Of a DNA stretch of 42,238 nucleotides, positions 32,724 to 41,010 are shown one piece after another. Numbering within the stretch: the stretch's first letter is position 1; each line of letters begins with the position of its first letter. Position numbers and translations under genes: made by a program. The notes beneath the pieces are model-generated. The model was not told the origin of the DNA and ran no database searches. It saw only the letters and a program-made list of their open reading frames with translations. The stretch comes from an uncultured Bacilli bacterium (lineage in GTDB: Bacteria; Bacillota_I; Bacilli_A; RF39; UBA660), in contig CANQCR010000013.1 of assembly GCA_947589735.1 (NCBI GenBank), forward strand, positions 1 through 42,238, written 5' to 3'.

Positions 32724-34364
32724 TTATTTTTTATTTTGATTTAAAATTTCAACTTCTTCGCTTATTTTAGCTTTATCGTATCTTTCATATAATGGTTTAA
32801 TATCTTTACTTAGTAAAATATTTGAAATAGTCTTATATTCCCAAGTTGTTACTTTGTTATTCAAATACTCCTCTACTTTTTCACAAGAAAATGGTAAATA
32901 TGGTTTTAATAAAGTATTAACATTAGAAATAATATTTACACAATTAAATAATACACTATTACACTTATTTATATCGGTTTTAGCAAGAATCCATGGCTGT
33001 TTTTCATCAAAATATTTGTTAGCATAATTAATAAAATCAAAAATTTTATTAATTCCTTCTTTTACATCTCCATTATCAATGTTGCTTCCTACTTCTTCAA
33101 ATAAAACTTTTATTTTTTCTTCTATTTCTTCATCGATAGTAGAATCTTTTAAACTTCCATCAAAGGATTTATTTACAAACAACAATGTTCTATTGATAAA
33201 GTTACCCCATTTACCTAATAATTCCCCATTAATGGAATTGATAAAATCATTCCAAGTAAAATTAAAATCTCTTTTTGCAGGATCGTTAACTAAAAAATAA
33301 TATCTTATAGCATCAGCGGGAAATTTTTCTAATAAATATCTTATTGATATATAATTACCTTTACTTTTTGATAGTTTTTCTCCTTCTATCGTTATGTATT
33401 CATCAGAAACTATCTTATCTGGTAATTTATAGTTTTCTTTTGTTCCTAATAATAATGCTGGAAAGATAATAGTATGAAAAGGAATATTATCTTTAGCATG
33501 CACTAAATATATTTTATTATCTCTATCTTTTTTCCAAAAATTTTCCCAATTAAGATTATTCTGTTCACAGTATTTCTTACTAGCAGTTACATATCCCCAA
33601 ACATTTTCAAACCAACCATAAACTTTCTTATCTTCGTATCCTTCTATTGGAATATCAATTCCCCAATTAAGATTGCGAGAAGCACATCGATCAGGTATAC
33701 CTTCTTTTAAATATTTTTCAGTAAATAAAACGGCATTTTCTCTCCAATTGTTTTTGTTTGAATTAACTAAATTTTTTAAACTGTCTTGAAATTTTGATAA
33801 AGAAAAATATAAATTTTTAGTTTCTTTAATACTAGTTGGATTGCCACAAATAGCACATTTTGTTTCTTTCACGTTATTAATTTCTAAAAGGCTACCACAT
33901 TTTTCACATTCATCGCCTTTAATATTGACACCACATTTTGGACAAATACCAATAATATAACGATCGGCTAAAAATAGATTACAATGCTCACAATATAGCT
34001 GTTCTTCTTTCTTTTCGTATAAATAACCATAGTCATAATATTTATTAAATTGTTCTTTTACAAAATCTTTGTGATAAGAATCATCAGTCCGGTTATATAA
34101 ATCAAAACTAAATCCCAAGTCCTTAAAGTCTTTTGAAAAGTTTTCGTGACAAAGATCAACTATTTCCTTTGCAGATTTCTTTTCTTGTAATGCTTTAACA
34201 TCTATTGGTGTCCCGTGGCAATCACTTCCAGATACTAAAAGCACATTATTTCCTTTTAATCTATGATATCTTGCAATAACATCACCAGGTAAGCTACTTG
34301 CGGCATGACCTATATGTAAATCTCCATTTGCAAAAGGCCAACTAATTCCTATTAATATATTCAT
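32724..34364 (-). CDS. metG: Methionyl-tRNA synthetase
   Basis: 546 residues from the ATG at 34364, which has AAGGAAG upstream. HIGH motif: GDLHIGHAASS near residue 16; KMSKS motif: EGEKLSKSKGN near 327. Two zinc knuckles lie between (CEHCNLF, CPKCGVN, CEKCGS and CAICGN), as in the four-Cys MetRS forms. The C-terminal part is the anticodon-binding helical domain; no tRNA-binding EMAP/Trbp111 domain follows, so it is a compact form. Control is by the T-box at 34382-34672. Confidence 0.93.
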   Translation of the reverse strand: MNILIGISWPFANGDLHIGHAASSLPGDVIARYHRLKGNNVLLVSGSDCHGTPIDVKALQEKKSAKEIVDLCHENFSKDFKDLGFSFDLYNRTDDSYHKDFVKEQFNKYYDYGYLYEKKEEQLYCEHCNLFLADRYIIGICPKCGVNIKGDECEKCGSLLEINNVKETKCAICGNPTSIKETKNLYFSLSKFQDSLKNLVNSNKNNWRENAVLFTEKYLKEGIPDRCASRNLNWGIDIPIEGYEDKKVYGWFENVWGYVTASKKYCEQNNLNWENFWKKDRDNKIYLVHAKDNIPFHTIIFPALLLGTKENYKLPDKIVSDEYITIEGEKLSKSKGNYISIRYLLEKFPADAIRYYFLVNDPAKRDFNFTWNDFINSINGELLGKWGNFINRTLLFVNKSFDGSLKDSTIDEEIEEKIKVLFEEVGSNIDNGDVKEGINKIFDFINYANKYFDEKQPWILAKTDINKCNSVLFNCVNIISNVNTLLKPYLPFSCEKVEEYLNNKVTTWEYKTISNILLSKDIKPLYERYDKAKISEEVEILNQNKK

Positions 34365-34381
34365 TTTTATCACTTCCTTTC

Positions 34382-34416
34382 AAATAAAAAACTCTTAGGA
34401 ATAATATTCCTAAGAG
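34382..34416 (-). terminator. T-box leader terminator of metG
   Basis: CTCTTAGGAAT (34392-34402) pairs with ATTCCTAAGAG (34406-34416) with a three-base loop and a run of T on the minus strand. Confidence 0.9.
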
Positions 34417-34672
34417 GTGAATATATCACGTTACCACTCTTATTTCATTAGTATATCTCTATACTAATCTCATTAACCTACTTATGTCTTAGCATAGTTA
34501 TAGGTCTGTGCTATAACAGGCACACCTGTAATGACTTACTTAATTTCAGTCACTCACCCTTGAGGGCCATGTTCGAAAAATCATTACATCCTCATTTTCA
34601 CCTAACTGAGTTCTCTAAAATGCTTATATTTTTCTACTTCTTCCTCGCACTGGTTTTGGCTAACGATTTAGA
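34382..34672 (-). promoter_or_regulatory. T-box riboswitch, Met specifier
   Basis: The minus-strand leader has the AGAGA-type Stem I features, GAAC-ATG-GCC as the specifier region (AUG at 34568-34570), the T-box core GAGTGGTAACGTGAT (the usual form is UGGNACCGCG) and the terminator. The four bases TGGT pair with the ACCA end of uncharged tRNA-Met. Uncharged tRNA should allow antitermination. This accounts for most of the long gap before metG. Confidence 0.92.
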
Positions 34673-34700
34673 TTGTACTTTATTTTTTATACTTTGTCAA
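34672..34700 (-). promoter_or_regulatory. Sigma-A promoter of the metG T-box
   Basis: TTGACA (34695-34700) and TACAAT (34672-34677) with 17 bases between, just before the T-box. The 150 bases from 34701 to 34850 hold nothing else I recognise. Confidence 0.85.
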
Positions 34701-34850
34701 ATTATACTTATATAATGATTTTAAATTATCAAAGTATTCTTTTAACTTAATTGTTTCTATAATATGATAATATGTTTTATTATATACCATGTCTTAATAA
34801 TAAATCTATCATTCTATTTTCTATTCTTAAAAGACCTCTTTAAGCATTTC

Positions 34851-35948
34851 TTAATTGACTTCATCTTTCATATCTTGGATTTTACCTAATTCAATGTCTT
34901 TTGATACTTTGAATAATCTTTCATATTCTGATAGTAAATCAATTAACTTATTCCAATTTTTAGGATAACCACCTTTGCCAGATATAATTTTTTGACTATT
35001 TTCAGTATCTATTTTTATATTCCATGACACATTGCTATCACCTGAATAAGTATCTTCCCAGTCATTTATTATACTATAAAGTCTTGTTATAAAATCAGTA
35101 TAATATTTTTCTGGTATAGGTGTTGCTAAATCAGATATTGACTTACCATCTAAATTATTTAAATCTGCAAAAAGCAAGTCATAAGTTCCAAGTCTTTCGG
35201 CATAATTTAAAGATAAAACATAATTATTTTTTTCATTTTGGATGCCAACACCTACTGATCCTTTTATTACGGAATTATTTGATGGTTTAGGAATATTAAT
35301 ATTTGGTACTCCATACACTCTTTGTGGTACATTAGCTTCTGGTTCTATATCATAGTTCTTTTTAAGAAAATCTGGTATTCCATAAAGCTCATAAGGAATA
35401 TTATCTTCGGGTTCGATATCATAGTCTTCATCATCTTTTACAAAGCTACTAACATTAAAATATTTTTTTAATATTGCTACCACTTTATCATAATTTGATG
35501 GGAAATTATTAGAACCACTAGATTTTTTATTTTGTTCAACTAATTCTATATGCCATTGAGTTCCATCCATAACTCCAGGATTATTATATCTTTCATTCCA
35601 ATCCTTAATTTCAGGTAGTATTTCTTCCATAAATTTTTTATAATATTCACCATTTTGTGAAAGAATATGAATATTAGGATCATTCTCATCATTATTAACA
35701 AGTTTACCATTTTCTGAATATCCAAATCTAAATTCATAACTATCTTTATCATTATTTACAAAATAGTAGTATGAAGGTCCAAAATATCCACCTTCAAATG
35801 CCGAAAAAATAGTTTTTTGATCTGTTCTCTTTTCTTCCTTTTCTTGTTCCCATTGGTTTCTCATATTATCTGGTATTCCATAAACAAATTGTGGTACATT
35901 ATCCTTTTCATCAATTTCATATTTATCTTTTTTACTAAATAAACCCAT
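34851..35948 (-). CDS. Duplicated-domain protein with three NVPQxVYGIP-type motifs
   Basis: 365 residues from the ATG at 35948, with GGAGAG upstream; a TTG five codons earlier lies in the ribosome site. The motif (Y/E-D/E-I-D/E-P/E-x-D/A-N-V/I-P-Q/Y-x-V/L-Y-G-I/V-P) occurs at residues 10-26, 176-192 and 199-215. Two copies of an unrecognised domain surround it, about 47-164 and 226-345, aligned by YYKKFMEEI/YYTDFITRL, by a shared DWxxxY, by WHIELVE/WNIKIDT and by NFPSNYDKV/GYPKNWNKL. No membrane segment or signal peptide. It is the last gene of the cluster with the zinc ribbon, radical SAM and VirD4-like genes. The short conserved motif could be a recognition or modification site; that is inference. 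Confidence 0.75.
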   Translation of the reverse strand: MGLFSKKDKYEIDEKDNVPQFVYGIPDNMRNQWEQEKEEKRTDQKTIFSAFEGGYFGPSYYYFVNNDKDSYEFRFGYSENGKLVNNDENDPNIHILSQNGEYYKKFMEEILPEIKDWNERYNNPGVMDGTQWHIELVEQNKKSSGSNNFPSNYDKVVAILKKYFNVSSFVKDDEDYDIEPEDNIPYELYGIPDFLKKNYDIEPEANVPQRVYGVPNINIPKPSNNSVIKGSVGVGIQNEKNNYVLSLNYAERLGTYDLLFADLNNLDGKSISDLATPIPEKYYTDFITRLYSIINDWEDTYSGDSNVSWNIKIDTENSQKIISGKGGYPKNWNKLIDLLSEYERLFKVSKDIELGKIQDMKDEVN

Positions 35949-35967
35949 ATCATTACTCTCCAAACTT

Positions 35968-36597
35968 TTAACATATTTTTTTTATTGCATTTATAATATT
36001 ATCAATATATTCTTTTTCCTCTAAACAAATAATACCATTATTTGAATATCTATCATTTTTATCTCTTAATTCTTTTATATCGTGACCATCGATTACTCCA
36101 TTTTTCCATTTGCTTTTATCGACATCTTCTGCATATACTTGATTTTGATTACACATAAATTCTTCTAATGAGCCAAGAACAAAATATAAAGGGTCATCTA
36201 CACTTTTATTTCCATTTAAAATTTCAACAATTTCATCATATACAAATTTTTTTCTTCCACCCATGATGAAGTCTCTATCATTTTCATAATCATAATTATT
36301 TAAATAATCTTGTAGTTCATTTAGGTAATTGATTGCCAAATCACTACTATTAATTTTATTTTTTATATGATAACCATAGAATTTATTAGCAAGATCTTCT
36401 CTTTTTAACCTATGTGAATTATTCTTTGAAATATCTATAGCTTCATAATTACAATATGGACATTTTTGTTTGTGATGTAATAATTTATCCTCGTCTTTCT
36501 TAGTTTTAAATAAATAATTAATACTATTAACAATTACTTGTTGACTTTCTTTGCCACATTTAGCACATTTAACTAATTCGCTACTAATATCACTCAT
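35968..36597 (-). CDS. Zinc-ribbon hypothetical protein
   Basis: 209 residues. Cys pairs at 11/14 (CAKCGK) and 46/49 (CPYCNY) make an N-terminal zinc ribbon with a Lys-rich insert between them. The rest is helical and charged, with an acidic YENDRDFIMGGRKKF stretch and a C-terminal helix ending KKIC. No known domain otherwise. The ATG is three bases from the stop of the radical SAM gene, so the two are translated together. It may bind the substrate or a nucleic acid; unknown. Confidence 0.7.
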   Translation of the reverse strand: MSDISSELVKCAKCGKESQQVIVNSINYLFKTKKDEDKLLHHKQKCPYCNYEAIDISKNNSHRLKREDLANKFYGYHIKNKINSSDLAINYLNELQDYLNNYDYENDRDFIMGGRKKFVYDEIVEILNGNKSVDDPLYFVLGSLEEFMCNQNQVYAEDVDKSKWKNGVIDGHDIKELRDKNDRYSNNGIICLEEKEYIDNIINAIKKIC

Positions 36598-36600
36598 TCA

Positions 36601-37695
36601 TTAATCCTCGCCCTCATATATATCTTTGATGCAAAAATTAGGTATTCTATCATCAAAATTAAATGTATGGAAAGAATCTCCCAAGCAATATTTCCATTTA
36701 GAACATTTATTACACTTTTCACATTTTAATCTATTATCACTTCTAAATAATTCATATTTATTTTCCCAAACATCAACAAAACTATCTGTTTTAATATTTC
36801 CTTGAACAAATTCTGGTCGTCTTTCAACATTTGGACAAACAAATATATCGCCATTACTTAATATACTTCCAACATATAATCCCGTCGTGCAAAAGAAATA
36901 GGTATCTCTAATTTCTTTTTCCATTGGAATATCCAAATAATGACTACAACCATATTCAACATTCATAATGTTTTCTTCCCTTTTTTCTTTAATAAAATTA
37001 AATAGCCATTTATATTCATCCTTATCTAACAAAATATCTTTATTACCTTTTGCTCGACCTATGGGATCTACATTTATAACTCGCCATGAAATAATATTTA
37101 ATTCTTTCATAAGATTATATAAATCTTCTAATTCATTAAGATTTTTCTTATTTGCAACAGTTGTAACTTGAACGATTTTTATTGAAGGAACTTTTTGTAA
37201 TTTTTTAATATTTTCAATGATTCTATCAAATGATCCAGGTACTTTTCTAAAGCTTTCATGGGTTGCTTTTAAACCATCAAGACTTATAGAAATTGTTTCC
37301 ATATTAGTCATATTCATTTTTTCAAGTATGTCATCATTTATTAGCATGCCATTTGATGTCATACCCCATCTAAAGCCTAATTTGTTAGCATAATCCATTA
37401 TTTCAAATAAATCTTTCCTAACTAATGGCTCTCCACCTGTCACATTTAGTAAAATATCATTGGGATTATAGTGCTGTGAAATATCTAACAATGCTTTTTT
37501 TAAATCTTCTGCACTAATTTCATCTTTTGGAGTAAAATCTCCACAACTACTACCACAATGTTCACATCTAGCATTACATCTTGATGTAACTTCCAGAAAT
37601 AAATCTTTTAAGATAGGGTTTTTATATAACTTTTGTCTATATTCATATAACCTTTCTAGATTTTTTATTTTAATTTGTTTTATTCTATCGTTCAC
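36601..37695 (-). CDS. Radical SAM/SPASM peptide-maturation enzyme
   Basis: 364 residues. The [4Fe-4S]-SAM motif CNARCEHC is at 40-47, then GGEP near 87-90, and SISLDG in the barrel. The C-terminal SPASM region has Cys around 270 to 355 (VCPNV, CEKCNKCSKWKYC and NFCIKD), enough for auxiliary clusters. This is the layout of enzymes that modify ribosomal peptides, anSMEs and quinohemoprotein-type maturases. There is no PqqD-type recognition domain visible. Next to it lie the zinc-ribbon and the repeat protein, the most obvious possible substrate. The specific chemistry is unknown. Confidence 0.88.
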   Translation of the reverse strand: MNDRIKQIKIKNLERLYEYRQKLYKNPILKDLFLEVTSRCNARCEHCGSSCGDFTPKDEISAEDLKKALLDISQHYNPNDILLNVTGGEPLVRKDLFEIMDYANKLGFRWGMTSNGMLINDDILEKMNMTNMETISISLDGLKATHESFRKVPGSFDRIIENIKKLQKVPSIKIVQVTTVANKKNLNELEDLYNLMKELNIISWRVINVDPIGRAKGNKDILLDKDEYKWLFNFIKEKREENIMNVEYGCSHYLDIPMEKEIRDTYFFCTTGLYVGSILSNGDIFVCPNVERRPEFVQGNIKTDSFVDVWENKYELFRSDNRLKCEKCNKCSKWKYCLGDSFHTFNFDDRIPNFCIKDIYEGED

Positions 37696-37722
37696 TTACA
37701 ACACCTACTAACTATTATTCAT

Positions 37723-39051
37723 TTAATCATCTATTTTAAATTGTTCAAATTCTGATTTTTCATTATTGTTTTGTAATTTACGCATTTGTTCTTCTCTATC
37801 TAATTGAGCAATTTTATCATCGATACTTTTAATTAAATCATCAAATTTGCGTGAATCTCCAAATTCCGTTTCAGAAAAATCCATATTTCCTAAGTGTTGT
37901 GCCTTTAAATCTTCGACCCATTTTTCTAAATTAAATAGTTTTACACCATTTGTATTTAATTTAGGATATTCAACATTACTTTCACTTAAAGGAAGCGTTT
38001 CAAATTCTTTTTCAGTTTTTTCTTCTACATTATCAATAACCACGCTAATATCTTTATTACCAACGGATACTAAATCACATAATTTTGGCATATAAATATT
38101 ATATATTTTTGATAATTCTGATACGGAACGAGTAGCAATATATGTTTTAATATTTCTTGAAATACAGGAACTTAAAATATCAACTAAATCATTACATTTT
38201 TCAATAATGTCAAAATTATCTAATACTAAGTTAAATTTATTTTTAGTTTTTAAATCAACAAGTATTGCATATAATTGTTCAATAAACATTGCTGCTAAAC
38301 TATTTAATGTTCTATTTTCATCTCTTGCAATAAAAATTATGGCAGTTGGTTTATTAGCAACATCTTCAAAACTAAAAGTAGTTTTGCTCATTAATTGTGA
38401 TAATTTTTCTCTTGATACAAATAATCTTAACTTTTGCCTAGCAACTGACAAAATACTTCCCTTTGTATCTCTTGGTGCAAAAAATGTAGTTGATGCAAAA
38501 ATATATGGTTTTGATGCTACGCCCTTTGCTTTAAAATACTCAGTAATATAATCAGATTCACCAATTTTTTTACTAACACCATTGAACATATAATCAGCAC
38601 TATTTAAGTTTACTTCGTCTTCTTTACCATCTTCAAATAGTCCTAACGTTACACCAGTAAAGAAATCAGATGCAGTTAGTGTCCAAAATGGATCGCTATT
38701 GATATTTTCATAAAAAATAATTTTACCTATTTTTTCAAGATACTCTTGTGCTTTATCTCCATTACCATTTTTAAATAAATTATATGGATATTCTAATGGA
38801 TTCCATCCTTCACTTTTATCAAAATCTCTTAAATTAATAATTATAGTATTATAGTTATTATCTTTTAACTTATCATAATATCTATTTAAGTATTCCTCTT
38901 TTGAATCTAGAATAAATAAACTTTCCTTTTGATCAATAGCCTTTTCAACAATTGGGAATAATACATTTGTAGTTTTCCCAGATGCTATATCTCCTTCAAC
39001 AATTAAATTTTTATGTGCATCAAGCACTTTTTCTAACATTTCTTTTTTCAT
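37723..39051 (-). CDS. VirD4/TraG-like P-loop ATPase without membrane anchor
   Basis: 442 residues. Walker A GDIASGKT is at 20-27. The GWNPLEYPYNLF stretch and SDPFWTLTASDFFTGVTLGLFED match VirD4/TraG coupling proteins, and FNLVLDNFDII supplies Walker B. It lacks the usual two N-terminal membrane helices and no other type IV secretion gene is present. C-terminal residues 390-442 are acidic and Gln-rich. Coupling proteins pump substrate into a secretion channel; a soluble one may move or load a protein or peptide by another route. The start has GGAGGAATT. First gene of the cluster with the radical SAM enzyme. A short decayed coding stretch lies upstream. Confidence 0.82.
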   Translation of the reverse strand: MKKEMLEKVLDAHKNLIVEGDIASGKTTNVLFPIVEKAIDQKESLFILDSKEEYLNRYYDKLKDNNYNTIIINLRDFDKSEGWNPLEYPYNLFKNGNGDKAQEYLEKIGKIIFYENINSDPFWTLTASDFFTGVTLGLFEDGKEDEVNLNSADYMFNGVSKKIGESDYITEYFKAKGVASKPYIFASTTFFAPRDTKGSILSVARQKLRLFVSREKLSQLMSKTTFSFEDVANKPTAIIFIARDENRTLNSLAAMFIEQLYAILVDLKTKNKFNLVLDNFDIIEKCNDLVDILSSCISRNIKTYIATRSVSELSKIYNIYMPKLCDLVSVGNKDISVVIDNVEEKTEKEFETLPLSESNVEYPKLNTNGVKLFNLEKWVEDLKAQHLGNMDFSETEFGDSRKFDDLIKSIDDKIAQLDREEQMRKLQNNNEKSEFEQFKIDD

Positions 39052-39103
39052 AATTCCTCCTTCTTTTCCACTTTCATTTGCTTTTTAATAACTTTTATTA
39101 TTT

Positions 39104-39294
39104 CTACTTTCTTTTTTCATATACGCCTATTTTAATTTTTAGGTCTTCTGCTTCAATTATTATATTAGCGCCCCAAATATTTATTGATATCATCTATTTT
39201 TGATTTGTCTACTTTGTTGAGATTTAAAGAGTTTTTAATCCATTATTATCAATAATATTTTTTTCAGAATTAATAGAAGCGACATGTTCTATTA
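39104..39294 (-). pseudogene. Coding remnant upstream of the VirD4-like gene
   Basis: Reading the minus strand from the Fic stop, three frames join into one protein-like stretch: EHVASINSEKN, then LNLNKVDKSKIDDINKYLG, and then NIIIEAEDLKIKIGVYEKRK with a TAG at 39104. Two frame changes would be needed. A complete small frame (MISINIWGANIIIEAEDLK and onward, 39104-39193, 29 residues) could alternatively be an intact mini-gene, but it has no ribosome site. I favour a decayed gene; unsure. Confidence 0.35.
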
Positions 39295-40290
39295 TTATAC
39301 TTTGTAATACATTTGATTTTTACTAGTAGGTTTATTAGGATTAGTCATTTTTATTAACCCATTTTCGAGAGCTGGTTTTAAATAATTATCTCTAAATGAA
39401 ATACGAGATTTCATATTTAATTTTTCCATTAATTCAGATGTAGTCATTGCCACACCAGTTTCCATTACATCTAACAATTTATTAACATATGAACTAATAT
39501 GATTTGCTTGTACACTTGTACTATTCATTAAATCCTCTAATATTTCATCAATCATTTTTAACATGAACTCTATAAATTCTGTAGAATTACCATTATGATC
39601 ACAAGTGGCAATAGATGAATAGTATTCATTTTGATATTTTTTTATCTGAGATTCAATTGGAACATATTCAAATATTTCTTCCCAATTTGATAATAAAACA
39701 TTTTGCCATAATCTAGCGATTCTGCCGTTTCCATCTTTAAACGGATGAATAAATACAAATTCATAATGAAATACTGATGATAGTATTAACGGATGCACTA
39801 CACCGTTATTATCTTTCAACCATTTAAATAACTGTTTCATTAGTTCATCAACTTGTTCGGGCGGTGGGCAAATATGAATACAATTACCATTTTCATCAAA
39901 TACTCCTTCATTACCTTTTCTAAAATCTCCAGATTCATCAACTGTAAGATAAGTCATTACACCATGAACTTTTTTTAAATCTTTAATCGAATATGGATTC
40001 ACTTCTTTTATTAATTTATATGCCTCATAAGCGTTTTTTACCTCTTGTATCTCATCTTGAGGGCCAATTACTTTTTTACCATCAATAATATCTTTAACTT
40101 GATCCAATGATAATGAGTTTTCTTCAATAGCTAATGATGAATGAATAGAACGAATTCTATTATTTCTTCTTAAAATTGGCATTTTATTTAGACTTTTATA
40201 ATTATCCAATTTACCAATTTTTTTCATTATGCTTGATACTCTATCTAACATAATATTAGTAATATCAAATGGTGGTATATATTTATCCAT
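39295..40290 (-). CDS. Fic-domain AMP-transferase
   Basis: 331 residues. The catalytic motif HPFKDGNGRIAR is at 182-193. An inhibitory-helix-like SSLAIEEN lies at 51-58, with the expected Glu that blocks the ATP site (variant of SxxxEG/N). A C-terminal winged-helix region (about 270-331, ending NQMYYKV) is common in this class. It would attach AMP, or another nucleotide part, to a Ser/Thr/Tyr hydroxyl of a target protein. No antitoxin partner is adjacent, consistent with the inhibition being internal (class II). A strong promoter and three spaced ACATAC repeats lie upstream (40320-40397). Confidence 0.88.
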   Translation of the reverse strand: MDKYIPPFDITNIMLDRVSSIMKKIGKLDNYKSLNKMPILRRNNRIRSIHSSLAIEENSLSLDQVKDIIDGKKVIGPQDEIQEVKNAYEAYKLIKEVNPYSIKDLKKVHGVMTYLTVDESGDFRKGNEGVFDENGNCIHICPPPEQVDELMKQLFKWLKDNNGVVHPLILSSVFHYEFVFIHPFKDGNGRIARLWQNVLLSNWEEIFEYVPIESQIKKYQNEYYSSIATCDHNGNSTEFIEFMLKMIDEILEDLMNSTSVQANHISSYVNKLLDVMETGVAMTTSELMEKLNMKSRISFRDNYLKPALENGLIKMTNPNKPTSKNQMYYKV

Positions 40291-40319
40291 ATGAAATCAT
40301 CTCAATTTTCTATAATTGT

Positions 40320-40348
40320 ATTATATCATTTAACAACACTATAGTCAA
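40320..40348 (-). promoter_or_regulatory. Sigma-A promoter of the Fic gene
   Basis: TTGACT (40343-40348) and TATAAT (40320-40325) with a 17-base spacer, about 30 bases before the start. Confidence 0.85.
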
Positions 40349-40355
40349 TTATCTT

Positions 40356-40397
40356 GTATGTTTTTTTGTATGTTTTTCTGTATGTTAATAAACATAC
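40356..40397 (-). promoter_or_regulatory. Iteron-like operator upstream of the Fic promoter
   Basis: ACATAC repeated three times on the minus strand with a 12-base period (40356-40361, 40368-40373 and 40380-40385). The last is part of an inverted repeat: GTATGTT (40380-40386), four bases, then AACATAC (40391-40397). The array starts eight bases upstream of the -35 box, where an activator or repressor would sit. Confidence 0.6.
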
Positions 40398-40416
40398 TTT
40401 TCTATATGAACAGAGA

Positions 40417-40440
40417 AAAAATAGCAATCGAATGCTATCT
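40417..40440 (-). terminator. Hairpin terminator after the decayed genes
   Basis: ATAGCA (40421-40426) pairs with TGCTAT (40433-40438) with a six-base loop; the minus strand continues TTTTTTC. It follows immediately after a stop codon at 40441-40443. Confidence 0.6.
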
Positions 40441-40560
40441 TTATAGTTTATAAATTTGTTTGTAAATGGAAATCCCTTTATTAATAAAGTCTTCAGCCAA
40501 GTTTTACAAACATTTTGCTTTTTGTGATTTTTCATTGCTCGAAATCTCGCAAGCCTAATT
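40441..40560 (-). pseudogene. C-terminal gene remnant
   Basis: On the minus strand a frame reads EISSNEKSQKAKCL, an in-frame stop, then NLAEDFINKGISIYKQIYKL and TAA at 40441, directly followed by a terminator hairpin. The composition and the position before the terminator fit the tail of an inactivated gene. The family is not recognised. A different frame of 69 residues across the same region has no ribosome site and looks like chance. Confidence 0.4.
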
Positions 40561-40567
40561 TTATAGA

Positions 40568-40942
40568 CTATTTACTATAATGGTTCTTGTATTTCTTACC
40601 ACTTCCACAAGACCCTTTTTGAGCATATTTTCACTATATTTGTACATATAGTATTATGGCATTTAGCTTTATTTACAGGCATTTAGTACATTTTATTATC
40701 CATATTATTTGTATTATAAATATTACTGATATTTGGTTCATTGTGGACAAAATCAGCAACTAAATTCAGTTTTACTTCCAATGACATTATATTACCTCTT
40801 GATTATTTAAGCAATGATTAATATTTTTAACTTATGCTATCGCAATTATATTGAAGAATTATTTCAGCTACCACATCAATTCTTATTTTGTTAAATTTTC
40901 ATATAATCTCATAAGTTCAACCACACAATCAGACTCAGTCAT
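40568..40942 (-). pseudogene. Decayed SEC-C domain gene
   Basis: Pieces in several frames on the minus strand: MTESDCVVELMRLYENLTK from an ATG at 40942, then KIRIDVVAEIILQYNCDSIS, then MSLEVKLNLVADFVHNEPNI from an ATG at 40787 (AAGAGG ahead), and last the tail QKGSCGSGKKYKNHYSK ending at 40568. The tail is a SEC-C zinc motif (CxCGSGKKYKxCC) with its first Cys now Gly and the last two now His-Tyr. Stops and frame changes lie between the pieces. A related tail is at 42131-42232. This accounts for most of the gap between the Fic gene and the lipoprotein gene. Confidence 0.6.
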
Positions 40943-40979
40943 AGTTTTCCAATATTACAGCTTTATTTAATTAAGACAA

Positions 40980-41006
40980 AAAAGAGTCAATAATATTGAC
41001 TCAATT
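40980..41006 (-). terminator. Terminator of the lipoprotein gene
   Basis: GAGTCAATA (40984-40992) pairs with TATTGACTC (40994-41002); the minus strand continues TTTTTTG. Confidence 0.8.
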
Positions 41007-41010
41007 AACT

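Noticed and set aside
40356-40397. Short CRISPR-like array
   Set aside because: Repeats are six bases with six-base gaps, too short for CRISPR, and no cas gene is present.
40326-40535. A 69-residue minus-strand frame between the Fic gene and the decayed region
   Set aside because: It runs through the Fic promoter, the repeat array and a terminator, and has no ribosome site. Another frame there reads more like a gene tail.
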